Source: Alphaproteobacteria bacterium (GTDB lineage Bacteria > Pseudomonadota > Alphaproteobacteria > Paracaedibacterales > CAIULA01). From it: a DNA stretch of 64,000 bases. The notes below the pieces were generated by a model that ran no database searches, had not been told where the DNA came from, and worked only from the letters and a program-made list of their open reading frames with translations. Below are positions 42,823-51,658 of the stretch, piece by piece. The first letter of the stretch is position 1; the number at the start of each line of letters is the position of its first letter. The translations under genes and the position numbers were made by a program. The stretch lies in contig CANJLN010000004.1 in NCBI GenBank assembly GCA_947475175.1, forward strand, positions 18,544 through 82,543. Direction: 5' to 3'.

Positions 42823-43923
42823 GTGATAAAACGACTTGTAAGTTCTACTATTGAGCCAAATACTTATGATAATAATGGAAGATGTGATGCTCACCATCCA
42901 ATTCTAGCCGCTATTGATCTAGGTACGAATTCGTGTCGTCTTCTCGTTGCGAGCGTGAATATCGCTGGCTTAAAGAAAAGCTTTTTTAGACATCGTCCCA
43001 ATTTAAATGGTTGGAAGATTGTTGATTCTTTTGCCAAAATTGTACGTCTTGGTGAAGGACTTCACAAGACGGGAGAATTATCTGAAGAGGCAATGACGAG
43101 AGCTATTGAAGCCCTTAGGATTTGTCGAAAAAAGATTGATTTTCACGGAGCGACTAGCATTAGAGCCGTTGCAACGGAAGCGTGCCGAAGAGCAACGAAT
43201 GGTCATGTCTTGGTAGAAAGAGCCATGACTGAGCTTGGATTAAACATTGAGATTATTGATAGCGAAGAAGAAGCAAGACTTGCCTTGACCGGATGCGCTG
43301 CCATTTTGAACCCAAAAACGCCTTATGCTGTTGTATTCGATATTGGCGGAGGAAGCACAGAGGCTATCTGGCTTCGTATTAATGAGACTGGTAGGAAACG
43401 CCCCGGATATCCTGTGCCTTTTGAGGTTATTGATTCAGTTTCGCTTCCGTATGGTGTTGTGACTGTCAGCGAATCTTATGCGCAATTTGCTTCAAGTCCA
43501 GAGGTTCATGAAAGTGTGCGCGCTCATGTAAGAGACGAGATTAATAGGTTCGTTGCAAAAAATGAAATTAAAAAATACATCGATAATTCTCAAGTGCAGC
43601 TTATTGGTTCGTCAGGGACTGTAACGACTTTGGCCGCTGTGAAGATGGGTTTATTACGTTACGAGAGGCGAGCCATTGATGGTCTGTTTATCAAAACAGA
43701 AGAGTTGAAAGAAATTAGCCAGAAAATTCTTTTTATGACACAACGAGAGAGAGTTCAACATCCCTGTATTGGCGGTGGTCGAGCGGATCTCGTTATTGTT
43801 GGCTCTGCAATTCTGGAGGGTATTTGCGATGCGATACACATCGAAGAATTACGCGTTGCTGATCGAGGAGTTAGAGAAGGTATTCTTTCTGAACTTCTTG
43901 TTGACATGCACAAGAAATATTAA
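42823..43923 (+). CDS. Exopolyphosphatase/GppA-type phosphatase
   Basis: A 366-residue ASKHA-fold phosphatase of the Ppx/GppA family, which acts on polyphosphate or on pppGpp. AAIDLGTNSCRLLVA is the phosphate-1 motif, AVATEACRRATNG, VVFDIGGGSTEAIW is phosphate-2 and GSSGTVTTLAAVK follows. The longest frame begins with a GTG at 42823 lacking a clear Shine-Dalgarno; the true start may lie somewhat downstream. It is 2 bases upstream of dnaG and probably cotranscribed. rlmE (ftsJ), its usual alphaproteobacterial partner, is not adjacent. Confidence 0.9.
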   Translation: MIKRLVSSTIEPNTYDNNGRCDAHHPILAAIDLGTNSCRLLVASVNIAGLKKSFFRHRPNLNGWKIVDSFAKIVRLGEGLHKTGELSEEAMTRAIEALRICRKKIDFHGATSIRAVATEACRRATNGHVLVERAMTELGLNIEIIDSEEEARLALTGCAAILNPKTPYAVVFDIGGGSTEAIWLRINETGRKRPGYPVPFEVIDSVSLPYGVVTVSESYAQFASSPEVHESVRAHVRDEINRFVAKNEIKKYIDNSQVQLIGSSGTVTTLAAVKMGLLRYERRAIDGLFIKTEELKEISQKILFMTQRERVQHPCIGGGRADLVIVGSAILEGICDAIHIEELRVADRGVREGILSELLVDMHKKY

Positions 43924-43925
43924 AA

Positions 43926-45704
43926 ATGTCAGACCTTGCCCCTTACATAGAACAAATCCGCTCTCGTCTCAAAGTTTCTGAGATCATAGGGAAAGATGTG
44001 CGTCTGACTCGAAAAGGGAACGAGTTTTCAGGCTTATGTCCTTTTCATCAAGAAAAAACACCTTCATTTACCTTGAACGACGTCAAAGGTTTTTATCATT
44101 GTTTTGGATGCGGTGAGCATGGAGATATTTTTAAATATGTGATGCAACGTTCAGGTGTTGAATTTATGGATGCTTTGCAGCATCTAGCGCAACTTGCAGG
44201 CGTTATTCTTCCTGAGAAAAAAGCTATTTCGTCTGACGGAAAAGTTTATTATGACATTTTAAAAGCCGCTTGTGAGTGGTTTGAGGAAAATCTAAAGAGA
44301 AGCCCAGGTGAAGGAGCGCGAGAATATCTTGAGCGCCGTGGCTTTACACAAAAAACAGTTGAAGAATTTCGTTTGGGTTTTGCACCTGACAAACACCAAA
44401 ACCAATCTTCTTTATATAAGGTGCTCCTTGAAAAAGGTTTTGAGAGGGAAAAGATTTTATCATCTGGCCTTATTATTCAGCCTGAAGATGACAGAGAACC
44501 TTATGATAGATTCCGTGGGCGCGTCACGTTTCCTATTCAGGATCTAAAGGGAAATGTAATTGCTTTTGGTGGAAGAGTTTTGGGGAATGGGCAACCGAAA
44601 TATCTAAATTCTTCCGATACCTCAATTTTTCATAAAGGAAGAATTCTCTATAACTTTGCTCAAGCACAACGACATGTCACTCCTGATCAATCGCTCATTG
44701 TGGTTGAGGGGTATTTCGACGTTATTGCTTTGCATCAAGGCGGTTTTAAAACAGCCGTTGCCCCTTTAGGCACGGCTGTAACGGAAGAACAGCTTGAGCT
44801 CTTGTGGAGGAGAAGTCAGCAACCCTTGTTTTGTTTTGATGGGGACTTGGCAGGGCTCAGGGCTTCTTTTCGTTCTGCAAAAAAAGCACTTCCTTTGTTA
44901 ACGTCAGAAAAAACATTGCGGTTTTGTTATTTACCAAAAGGAGAAGATCCAGATAGCTACATAAAGGCGCATGGTAAAGAAGCACTGGCGGCTATTTTGA
45001 ATTCTTCCAGCTCTTTGTCTGAAAGTTTATGGAATAGTTTAATGATGGATCATCAACCTTCACCTGAATCGACTCCAGAAGCAAAAGCGGCTTTTAAAAA
45101 AAATGTGTTAGCATCTGTCTCTGAAATTTCTAATGCTGACGTTCGTCATTTTTATTTTGAAGATTTTAACGAAAGACTTCGCAAATTATGGTACAAAAAT
45201 AAAACCGCTTCTTTTGTTGGTGCTCCATCAAAAAAGCCAACTACTATGCCAACTCAAGGAAGAGTCTTAAAAAAAAATATACATTCACAGAAGATTTTGC
45301 TGGCAACTCTCTTAAATCATCCCACATTATTAGATGACGTTGCAGAACAGCTTGCTCTTGTAGAGTTTGATAAAGAAAGCTGGGAGCAACTTAAGCAGCA
45401 TATTTTGCAAAGTGTAGATAGCTCTCATTCTTCTTTAAAGGAAGAATTGCACCTAAAAGGGTTTGGCTCTATTCTGGAAGAAATATTGGATAAAAAGATT
45501 TATTCTCAATACCCCTTTGCGCAAGAAGGTGCAGATACAAAAGTTGCATTAGAGAGATGGCAAGAAATTTGGCACAGGGAAGTATGGCAAGAATCTATAA
45601 AAAAAGACATTAAGAATTCGTCGGACAGCATGAAGGCTTCATTTGATGAACAAGAATGGCAAAAAATGAAGGCTTTAAAATCAAGTTTGACTCATTCAAG
45701 TTAA
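43926..45704 (+). CDS. dnaG: DNA primase
   Basis: A 592-residue primase that makes RNA primers at the replication fork. The zinc-binding domain is at the N-terminus (CPFHQEKTPSFTLNDVKGFYHCFGCGEHGD), and the core begins with YLERRGFTQ. The Toprim motif LIVVEGYFDVIALHQGG lies around residue 260 and DGDLAGLRA at about 305. The DnaB-interaction domain is at the C-terminus. It precedes rpoD in the standard macromolecular-synthesis order. Confidence 0.96.
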   Translation: MSDLAPYIEQIRSRLKVSEIIGKDVRLTRKGNEFSGLCPFHQEKTPSFTLNDVKGFYHCFGCGEHGDIFKYVMQRSGVEFMDALQHLAQLAGVILPEKKAISSDGKVYYDILKAACEWFEENLKRSPGEGAREYLERRGFTQKTVEEFRLGFAPDKHQNQSSLYKVLLEKGFEREKILSSGLIIQPEDDREPYDRFRGRVTFPIQDLKGNVIAFGGRVLGNGQPKYLNSSDTSIFHKGRILYNFAQAQRHVTPDQSLIVVEGYFDVIALHQGGFKTAVAPLGTAVTEEQLELLWRRSQQPLFCFDGDLAGLRASFRSAKKALPLLTSEKTLRFCYLPKGEDPDSYIKAHGKEALAAILNSSSSLSESLWNSLMMDHQPSPESTPEAKAAFKKNVLASVSEISNADVRHFYFEDFNERLRKLWYKNKTASFVGAPSKKPTTMPTQGRVLKKNIHSQKILLATLLNHPTLLDDVAEQLALVEFDKESWEQLKQHILQSVDSSHSSLKEELHLKGFGSILEEILDKKIYSQYPFAQEGADTKVALERWQEIWHREVWQESIKKDIKNSSDSMKASFDEQEWQKMKALKSSLTHSS

Positions 45705-45753
45705 ACTCACTATTTTGTATTGTTTTTTAAGATTTAAGGAAGCTGGGTAATAA

Positions 45754-47670
45754 ATGGCAGGTAAAGCGATGAAAAAAAACGAAGATACATCTCCAGAAGA
45801 AATGGATATCCCTTTAATTGAGCTTAGTAAAACAAATCCTCTTTTAAAAAGGTTGCTCGCAAAAGGCAAGGAGAGGGGCTATATCACTTATGATGAGTTG
45901 AATGAAGCTTTGCCTCAAAATCAGCTCACTTCTGAACAAATTGATGAAACGATGACAATGATTGCCGATATGGGGATTAGTGTTATTGATAGTGACGAAG
46001 GTGAAGAATCTCTTCTTTCAGGAGAGCTTTCCAATAATATTTCAATCGCTGACTTTGAAACAGAAGAAAGCGAAGAAGAGACTGCAGAAGAAGTCGCTGG
46101 TCGTACAGATGATCCAGTTCGTATGTATTTGCGTGAAATGGGTAACGTTGAGTTATTGTCCCGTGAAGGTGAAATTTCTATTGCGAAACGCATTGAATCT
46201 GGCCGTGAAACGATGATGAGTGGTCTTTGTGAAAGCCCTGCAACAACACAGATTCTTGGTGTGTGGCGGACTCATCTAGAGGCGGGTCGTATGCATGTGC
46301 GTGATTTAATAGCAGTAGATAATAGCAGCAACGAAGATGAAGAAGAAACAGATGCCGAAGAGGTCGAGTTTGATCTTTCTGAAGGTGTTGAAATTGTTGA
46401 ACAGCAACCTGTACGCAATCAACTGTCTGACAGTGAAGAAGCAACACGTAATAAGGTTATAGGATTTCTACAAAACCACCATGATCTTTATTCACTTTTG
46501 TTTACACGTCAAAAACAGCTTTTGAAATCAAAAGGAACGATGGTTGCTGATGATCAAGATTACAAAGACTTAAAGCAACGTCTGATTGCTAACTTTGAAG
46601 AGCTCAAGCTTAATATGGTTTGTGTTGAAGAGCTTATTGAACAGCACAATGAAATCAATCGCGTTGTTGCTAATGTTGAACGCGCACTTGCAAGCCACTC
46701 TGATGCTTGTGGTATTAAACGTAATCAATTCTTATCACACTTTGTGAATCACAACTTTAGCGCTGAATGGCTTTCTGGTTTAAAGAAACTGACGGACAAA
46801 GGCTGGAAGAAATTTATTGAAAATCATGAAGAAGAGCTAAACAAATTGGTGCAATCGGTTGAGGACATTGAACGTAAAGTTTCTGTTCCGTTTTCAGAAT
46901 TTCGCCGTATTGTGATCATTATTCAAAAAGGGGAGAGAGATGCTTCTCGTGCCAAGAAAGAGATGATTGAAGCTAACTTGCGTCTTGTGATTTCCATTGC
47001 TAAAAAATATACCAACCGCGGATTACAGTTCTTGGATTTGATTCAAGAAGGAAATATTGGCTTGATGAAAGCCGTTGATAAGTTCGAATATCGTCGTGGA
47101 TATAAGTTTTCAACGTATGCGACATGGTGGATCAGGCAGGCGATTACCCGCTCGATTGCTGACCAAGCACGGACGATTCGTATTCCTGTTCACATGATTG
47201 AAACAATCAATAAATTGGTTCGGACATCACGCCAAATTATGCATGAAATTGGTCGTGAGCCAACGCCTGAAGAACTCGCTGAAAAACTTGTTATGCCTTT
47301 GGACAAAGTCCGTAAAGTTATGAAAATTGCCAAAGAACCAATAAGTCTTGAAACGCCAATTGGTGATGAAGAAGACAGTCACTTGGGTGACTTTATTGAA
47401 GACAAAAATGCGGTTCTTCCAATTGAAGCGGCGATTCATGCGAACTTGCGTGAAACAACCACCCGTGTTCTTGCCAGTTTAACACCTCGTGAAGAACGCG
47501 TTCTTAGAATGCGTTTTGGTATTGGTATGAATACAGATCACACCCTAGAAGAAGTTGGGCAACAGTTTGCTGTAACGCGTGAACGTATTCGCCAAATCGA
47601 AGCGAAAGCATTGCGTAAATTAAAGCATCCGAGTCGCTCACGTAAGCTTCGTAGCTTTTTGGATACATAA
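45754..47670 (+). CDS. rpoD: RNA polymerase primary sigma factor RpoD
   Basis: A 638-residue sigma70. Region 1.1 at the N-terminus is followed by [21 protein letters not shown] (region 1.2) and a large acidic insert. Region 2 includes [24 protein letters not shown] and [21 protein letters not shown]. Region 3, then region 4.2 ([30 protein letters not shown]), complete the protein. All promoter-binding residues look standard, consistent with consensus promoters such as the one at 7778. dnaG lies 49 bases upstream. Confidence 0.97.
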   Translation: MAGKAMKKNEDTSPEEMDIPLIELSKTNPLLKRLLAKGKERGYITYDELNEALPQNQLTSEQIDETMTMIADMGISVIDSDEGEESLLSGELSNNISIADFETEESEEETAEEVAGRTDDPVRMYLREMGNVELLSREGEISIAKRIESGRETMMSGLCESPATTQILGVWRTHLEAGRMHVRDLIAVDNSSNEDEEETDAEEVEFDLSEGVEIVEQQPVRNQLSDSEEATRNKVIGFLQNHHDLYSLLFTRQKQLLKSKGTMVADDQDYKDLKQRLIANFEELKLNMVCVEELIEQHNEINRVVANVERALASHSDACGIKRNQFLSHFVNHNFSAEWLSGLKKLTDKGWKKFIENHEEELNKLVQSVEDIERKVSVPFSEFRRIVIIIQKGERDASRAKKEMIEANLRLVISIAKKYTNRGLQFLDLIQEGNIGLMKAVDKFEYRRGYKFSTYATWWIRQAITRSIADQARTIRIPVHMIETINKLVRTSRQIMHEIGREPTPEELAEKLVMPLDKVRKVMKIAKEPISLETPIGDEEDSHLGDFIEDKNAVLPIEAAIHANLRETTTRVLASLTPREERVLRMRFGIGMNTDHTLEEVGQQFAVTRERIRQIEAKALRKLKHPSRSRKLRSFLDT

Positions 47671-47677
47671 ATTTTTC

Positions 47678-47700
47678 ATCCTCGGATTTATTCCGAGGAT
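47678..47700. repeat. 23-bp palindromic intergenic repeat, copy 5 (variant loop)
   Basis: Arms ATCCTCGGA and TCCGAGGAT are conserved while the loop is TTTAT. It lies 8 bases after the rpoD stop and is preceded by ATTTTT. The conserved arms with a changed loop suggest selection on the hairpin. Confidence 0.8.
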
Positions 47701-47724
47701 GACGAGAATGAGGAAAATAGGATA

Positions 47725-48609
47725 ATGAATACCAAAGATTCTTTGGAAGAAATTGCAAAACATTTTGAAGGGCTAAAGAAAAAGCTAGGGCATGTCTTGC
47801 CAAGTCATACTATTTTGCCGTCTGCGGTCCTTATGCTTGATACGCTCATGGCTTTTTTGTCGCTCTTTATTGCCTTGTATCTGCGTATTGGTGATGAATT
47901 TCTAGAATTCACTCCTGAATTTATTTTAAAGAATATGGTTTTTTTTGCGCTTGTAAGCTGCAGCATCTCTTTTTGGATGCAAACGCATCGGGCCATTTGG
48001 CGTTATGTGTCTTTAGAGGACATGATTCCTTTGGCGCTTGCGACAGTTTTATCAACGGTTATTTTCTTTCCATTGATGTTATTGATGGCGCAACAGGAAT
48101 CTTTGCCTAGGTCAGTGCCTATTATTACGGCTCTTGTCTTGATTATGTTATTGGGCCTTCCGCGTTTTATTTATCGCACCATTCATGACCAACACCTTTT
48201 ACAAAAACGTCGTGCTGGTGCTGAAACATCAATACCTGTTTTATTGATTGGGAACGGTGATTCAACGGAATTATTTATCCGTGAAGTTTTGCATAGCCCA
48301 GACTTGCCGTATCATCCTTTGGGACTCATTACGCTCGAGGAAGAAGAAGTAGGACGTCATATTCACGGTGTCCCCATTCTTGGAACGATTGAAGAGCTTG
48401 GTGATATCATTGTGTCAATGAATAAAGAAAAACAATTTCCCAAGCAAATTATCATAACCGAAGCCAGTATATTAAAAAGTAAGAAACAGTTGGTTTCAAA
48501 GGCGGCAGTGGCTCATGGTTTGACATTGATGCACATGTTACAGCATTTTTCATTAGATGTGATTGAGGCTGAACTGGGTGATGATCAGGCTGCAGTTGTC
48601 GCGAGTTAA
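47725..48609 (+). CDS. Truncated WbpM/CapD-type nucleotide-sugar dehydratase (N-terminal half only)
   Basis: A 294-residue protein matching the N-terminal half of FlaA1/WbpM/CapD-type membrane nucleotide-sugar dehydratases. Four membrane helices (about 30-140) are followed by a Rossmann-like CoA-binding-type domain (VLLIGNGDSTELFIREVLHS...LGLITLEEEEVGRHIHGVPILGTIEEL). Full-length members have about 600 residues with a C-terminal SDR domain (TGxxGxIG), which is absent here and not recognisable in the downstream 250 bases. The gene may be a decayed remnant, or a stand-alone regulator-like form. The catalytic part is missing, so sugar dehydration is not expected. Confidence 0.75.
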   Translation: MNTKDSLEEIAKHFEGLKKKLGHVLPSHTILPSAVLMLDTLMAFLSLFIALYLRIGDEFLEFTPEFILKNMVFFALVSCSISFWMQTHRAIWRYVSLEDMIPLALATVLSTVIFFPLMLLMAQQESLPRSVPIITALVLIMLLGLPRFIYRTIHDQHLLQKRRAGAETSIPVLLIGNGDSTELFIREVLHSPDLPYHPLGLITLEEEEVGRHIHGVPILGTIEELGDIIVSMNKEKQFPKQIIITEASILKSKKQLVSKAAVAHGLTLMHMLQHFSLDVIEAELGDDQAAVVAS

Positions 48610-48867
48610 AGCTGGGTTAGTTTTTAAAGATAAGTTTATTTGCATTTTAAACTTGAATATTTCAATAAAGTAATATCCTGGAATTCATTGAATTTCGCTT
48701 TATCTTGATGGGTATATTTCTTTAAATGTATCTTTTTGAGCACAGGTGCAGCATTTTCCATATGAACTTACACAAGTAATATCTCAGGTGATATTTACGG
48801 TTGGTTTTTCTTTTAGAAATAGTTTACCATTTTCCTTAATTCTCTCGAATATGGGCAAGTTTACTTT

Positions 48868-49032
48868 ATGAAAAATAAGATAGTTATGTTTCCCAAAAGT
48901 TATGAAGGGAGTTGTATATCTAGAGAATTAATCGCTTTAGAGGCGCAAGATCTGATGATCAAGGCGCTTTTCGATGATGTTTCTAGTGATGAAGATGATC
49001 AAGATTCAGAACATCTTGGCAGGACTCATTAA
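48868..49032 (+). CDS. Small acidic hypothetical protein
   Basis: A 54-codon frame at ATG 48868 (KNKIVMFPKSYEGSCISRELIALEAQDLMIKALFDD), ending in a strongly acidic tail (DVSSDEDDQDSEHLG). There is no clear Shine-Dalgarno. It is convergent to, and ends 20 bases from, the toxin-domain gene at 49052. Its small size and acidity would fit an antitoxin-like partner, but nothing in sequence shows this. The 258 bases before it (48610-48867) contain no other gene, only a small AATATC/GATATT hairpin near 48780. Confidence 0.35.
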   Translation: MKNKIVMFPKSYEGSCISRELIALEAQDLMIKALFDDVSSDEDDQDSEHLGRTH

Positions 49033-49051
49033 CTATCTGCTTGTTCGACCA

Positions 49052-49843
49052 TCATTGTGCTTTTCTGCCGTAGTGTCCATGGGGCCGCCAAATAACAAGC
49101 TCTTCATTCTTGTGGTCGTATGAGAAGACGAGACGATGTTCATCAGTTATGCGCGATGAAAAGAGCTTAGTTCCCTTCACACTTTCTTCAAACTTTGGCC
49201 CGCTGCCTTTTAGTGCTTTTAGATGCCCTCTGTTTTCACCTCTTAAAATTGACTCAATCTTTTCATTAACGGCTTGTTCGCTAACCCCTTGAGGAAAAGT
49301 TCGATCACATTCCCATCTCACCGTATAAATTTTTCTTTGTTTTGGAGTCATATTGGTTCTTGCGTAATCATCAATAATTTTTTCAACGCGACGTTTATAT
49401 GCATCACCTTTTGTAATTTGAGGAATAGGTTTTGAAAAGCTTTCTTTTAGATCACCCTCTTCCGTTGGGAGAGGTTCATGAGGTGGAGCAGAAGCTGCTG
49501 CAGAAGAAGTTGGGTCTGCAGTTGCAGAGAGATCAAGTTCTGCCGCTGTTGTTTCATCAGCTTCTTCTTGAATTGCAGTTACGGCATCATACAAGATTTC
49601 GGCTTCCTTAGATCCGGCAGCCATACTAGTTTCGCATGCCTCTTGGAGTTGAGTGATGTAGCTTTGTTTAGGCTGCCGAGACAAAACTTCATACTGCTTA
49701 ATCTCGATATCATACCGCTTCATCTCGACAATAATGCGCTTGATTCGTATATCATTTTCAAATGATGGCTCTCTGCCTGCGTGGTCTTTATCAAGCAAAG
49801 ATAAGGCTTGGTCGCAGCTCTCTAGAGTTGGATCCACTAGCAA
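49052..49843 (-). CDS. Protein with C-terminal YoeB/Txe-like toxin domain and long N-terminal extension
   Basis: A 263-residue protein. The last roughly 105 residues resemble the YoeB/Txe branch of RelE-fold mRNA interferases: KLFSSRITDEHRLVFSY and IWRPHGHY parallel YoeB (WSRRITEEHRLVY; RYHY). Residues equivalent to YoeB Arg65, His83 and Tyr84 are kept (R237, H257, Y258), whereas the Glu46 position is not obviously conserved. YoeB is only 84 residues long; here about 155 residues precede the domain, helical/coiled at first and then an Ala/Ser/Pro linker. No YefM-type antitoxin is adjacent. The gene lies 18 bases after the secreted repeat protein and is probably cotranscribed. The start is TTG 49843 or GTG 49837. 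Confidence 0.7.
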   Translation of the reverse strand: MLVDPTLESCDQALSLLDKDHAGREPSFENDIRIKRIIVEMKRYDIEIKQYEVLSRQPKQSYITQLQEACETSMAAGSKEAEILYDAVTAIQEEADETTAAELDLSATADPTSSAAASAPPHEPLPTEEGDLKESFSKPIPQITKGDAYKRRVEKIIDDYARTNMTPKQRKIYTVRWECDRTFPQGVSEQAVNEKIESILRGENRGHLKALKGSGPKFEESVKGTKLFSSRITDEHRLVFSYDHKNEELVIWRPHGHYGRKAQ

Positions 49844-49861
49844 TAAACTGACATAGTTATA

Positions 49862-51148
49862 CTATGCAGTCGGTATATCTATGTTCTTGAGTATTTGTTT
49901 TGCTTCATGTTCACGTTCTTGCTGGTTCTTTAATGGTTTATTCTTCTCAAATGAGAAGGAGATTTGTCCTAAGACGAGCATTCCCGCAAAATGTGTTCTG
50001 GCTTCAGGTGTGCGTACGAGCTGATAGAGCTGAGCCGCTTCTTTGTTTCGTTGGTCAGGCGTTGTTAACTTTCGGCCATCAAAAGCAATGTCTGTTTCAT
50101 CGTCTGTGAGCATCATTGCAATGTCATACATTGCTTTATTTGTGCCAGATTCTCTTAATAGACGTGCTCTTTCAGTATTACGCTCCTTGGGAGTTGACAA
50201 GATTGTGATCCCATCAAAAGCGAGATCACCTACTTTTCTCTTTGAAATTAGATCTGCATAATGGTGTTTTGCAGTTTTTATTCCAGATAATCTCAATAGG
50301 TAGGCAATTTCTTTGTCAAGGTCAGTTTCTTCTTCCAAAGGTGTTACCCCATCAAACGCAACCTTGGTTTCTTCAGTTGCCAGCATAACGGCATAGTTAA
50401 ATATGGCTTCTTTTGTGTTTTCTTTTCTTAAAGCAAGAGCTTCACGTTCTAGTTTGTCTGGAAAGTCAAATTTTTTCTCGCGGAAAAATTTAGATAATAC
50501 TCCGTATTTTTCTAGAGAAAACAAAGACTTGTAAAGAAGCTCAGTCGGCATTTCATAGGCTTCTGCAAAGCGTAAGGGATCACCAAGAAAACGTGTAATC
50601 TGCGGAAAAAGACGTATCAGTTCTTGACGAGCTCTGTACACTTTATCGTTGATCATCTTTGCTGTGAAGTCATCTTTTTGTTCTTCTGCTTTTTCAAATT
50701 GTTGTACCCATCCCGGTATTGGCCGGTGTATCTCAACGTAGTTCTTGTAGTTGTCACAAAAATCTTTCAAAAAATCTAAGAGTTGTGCTTCTTTGGGTGT
50801 TAGGGTGCTTCTTCCTACAAATTCTTCAAAGACAGTAACCAATGCTGAACTTCCGGCCGGTGCATTTGTCAAAAACCATTCAGTACGAGAAGCCGTTTTT
50901 AAAATCCCAGCCCATTTTGTTAGATCAAAACCTGCTTTGGGCTGCCATTTTCCTTCTTCTTTAAATCCAAAGCAATTTATGAATCTTTGGGTCAATGTAG
51001 GCTGCTCTTCTATTTCGGCGTCCGCACACTGTGCCGTCATAGGTAGTGTTATAGCTGCCAATAAAACAGAAAGAATAATTTTAGATAAAATAAGTTTAAG
51101 TTTAAGTTTATCTGCAATCTTTAGGCTGTCTTTAAATGGATCACGCAC
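49862..51148 (-). CDS. Secreted protein with four 44-residue Sel1/TPR-like repeats
   Basis: A 428-residue exported protein. A signal-like hydrophobic segment lies at residues 18-42 (LILSKIILSVLLAAITLPMTAQCADA), a helical domain spans about 50-240, and four tandem repeats sit at roughly 245-290, 291-336, 337-380 and 381-425. Each repeat follows the pattern YA-x2-(L/I)-x6-(L/I/V)AFDG-x12-(E/K)A-x-LLR-x-SG (AFDG in the first three, SFEK in the fourth). The spacing is like Sel1 repeats but the AFDG core is unusual. Such repeats mediate protein binding. The start is GTG 51148. The toxin-domain protein is next in the operon, so the two may work together. Confidence 0.7.
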   Translation of the reverse strand: MRDPFKDSLKIADKLKLKLILSKIILSVLLAAITLPMTAQCADAEIEEQPTLTQRFINCFGFKEEGKWQPKAGFDLTKWAGILKTASRTEWFLTNAPAGSSALVTVFEEFVGRSTLTPKEAQLLDFLKDFCDNYKNYVEIHRPIPGWVQQFEKAEEQKDDFTAKMINDKVYRARQELIRLFPQITRFLGDPLRFAEAYEMPTELLYKSLFSLEKYGVLSKFFREKKFDFPDKLEREALALRKENTKEAIFNYAVMLATEETKVAFDGVTPLEEETDLDKEIAYLLRLSGIKTAKHHYADLISKRKVGDLAFDGITILSTPKERNTERARLLRESGTNKAMYDIAMMLTDDETDIAFDGRKLTTPDQRNKEAAQLYQLVRTPEARTHFAGMLVLGQISFSFEKNKPLKNQQEREHEAKQILKNIDIPTA

Positions 51149-51241
51149 TATATATTCTCAGCAATACTATTTATTCTATAGTCATATATAGGCAGTATTA
51201 ACGAAAATTCAATGATTTTTTCTGGCGTCGCTTAAATGAAC

Positions 51242-51270
51242 CTTAGACGCAATTCAAGTCAGCGTCTAAG
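51242..51270 (-). terminator. Hairpin at the end of the DUF465 gene
   Basis: Nine-base arms CTTAGACGC and GCGTCTAAG flank an 11-base loop and overlap the stop region of the minus-strand gene at 51266. There is no strong T run, so termination is inferred. Confidence 0.5.
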
Positions 51271-51478
51271 CAATAATATCTGGTCGCAGAATGCTATTTA
51301 ATTTGGTGATTTTTTCTTGTAGTTCAGTTTTTTGTCTTTTCATGCGATGAAAGCTCAGGTCAACCGTCCCCATAGGAGGCTTTTTTAGGTTGCCCATATC
51401 CTGCTCGATCTGCAGTTTCTGCTGCTTAATCGCATGCAACTGGCTTTGAATATCATACGGCGTTGTCAATTGTATCAT
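51266..51478 (-). CDS. DUF465 (YdcH-like) small coiled-coil protein
   Basis: A 70-residue protein with a HAIKQQKLQIEQDMGNL helix and the closing HRMKRQKTELQEKITKLNSIL helix, which matches the two-helix DUF465 pattern. These proteins are common in alphaproteobacteria and of unknown function. The start chosen is ATG 51478 (IQLTTPYDIQSQL), 9 bases after GAGG; an upstream ATG at 51493 is less well placed. Confidence 0.75.
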   Translation of the reverse strand: MIQLTTPYDIQSQLHAIKQQKLQIEQDMGNLKKPPMGTVDLSFHRMKRQKTELQEKITKLNSILRPDIIA

Positions 51479-51658
51479 GATCGTGTACCTCATCCTCGTG
51501 TACTACCTATAATCTGTACCTTTTTAAAAAAAAATCAAGAGGAAAGTTAAGAAATAGTTAATTATTTGCTGACAATTAACGGAAATTAGGATGCCATTCT
51601 TTTGAAATAGTGCTATGGTTGGGTCGTTCTTATTTTGCAGTTTTTAGTTGGGTAGTGT

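Noticed and set aside
48868..49032. 54-codon acidic gene as the antitoxin of the YoeB-like protein
   Set aside because: It is convergent rather than in the toxin operon, and it shows no YefM/Phd-like sequence; left as an unassigned small gene.
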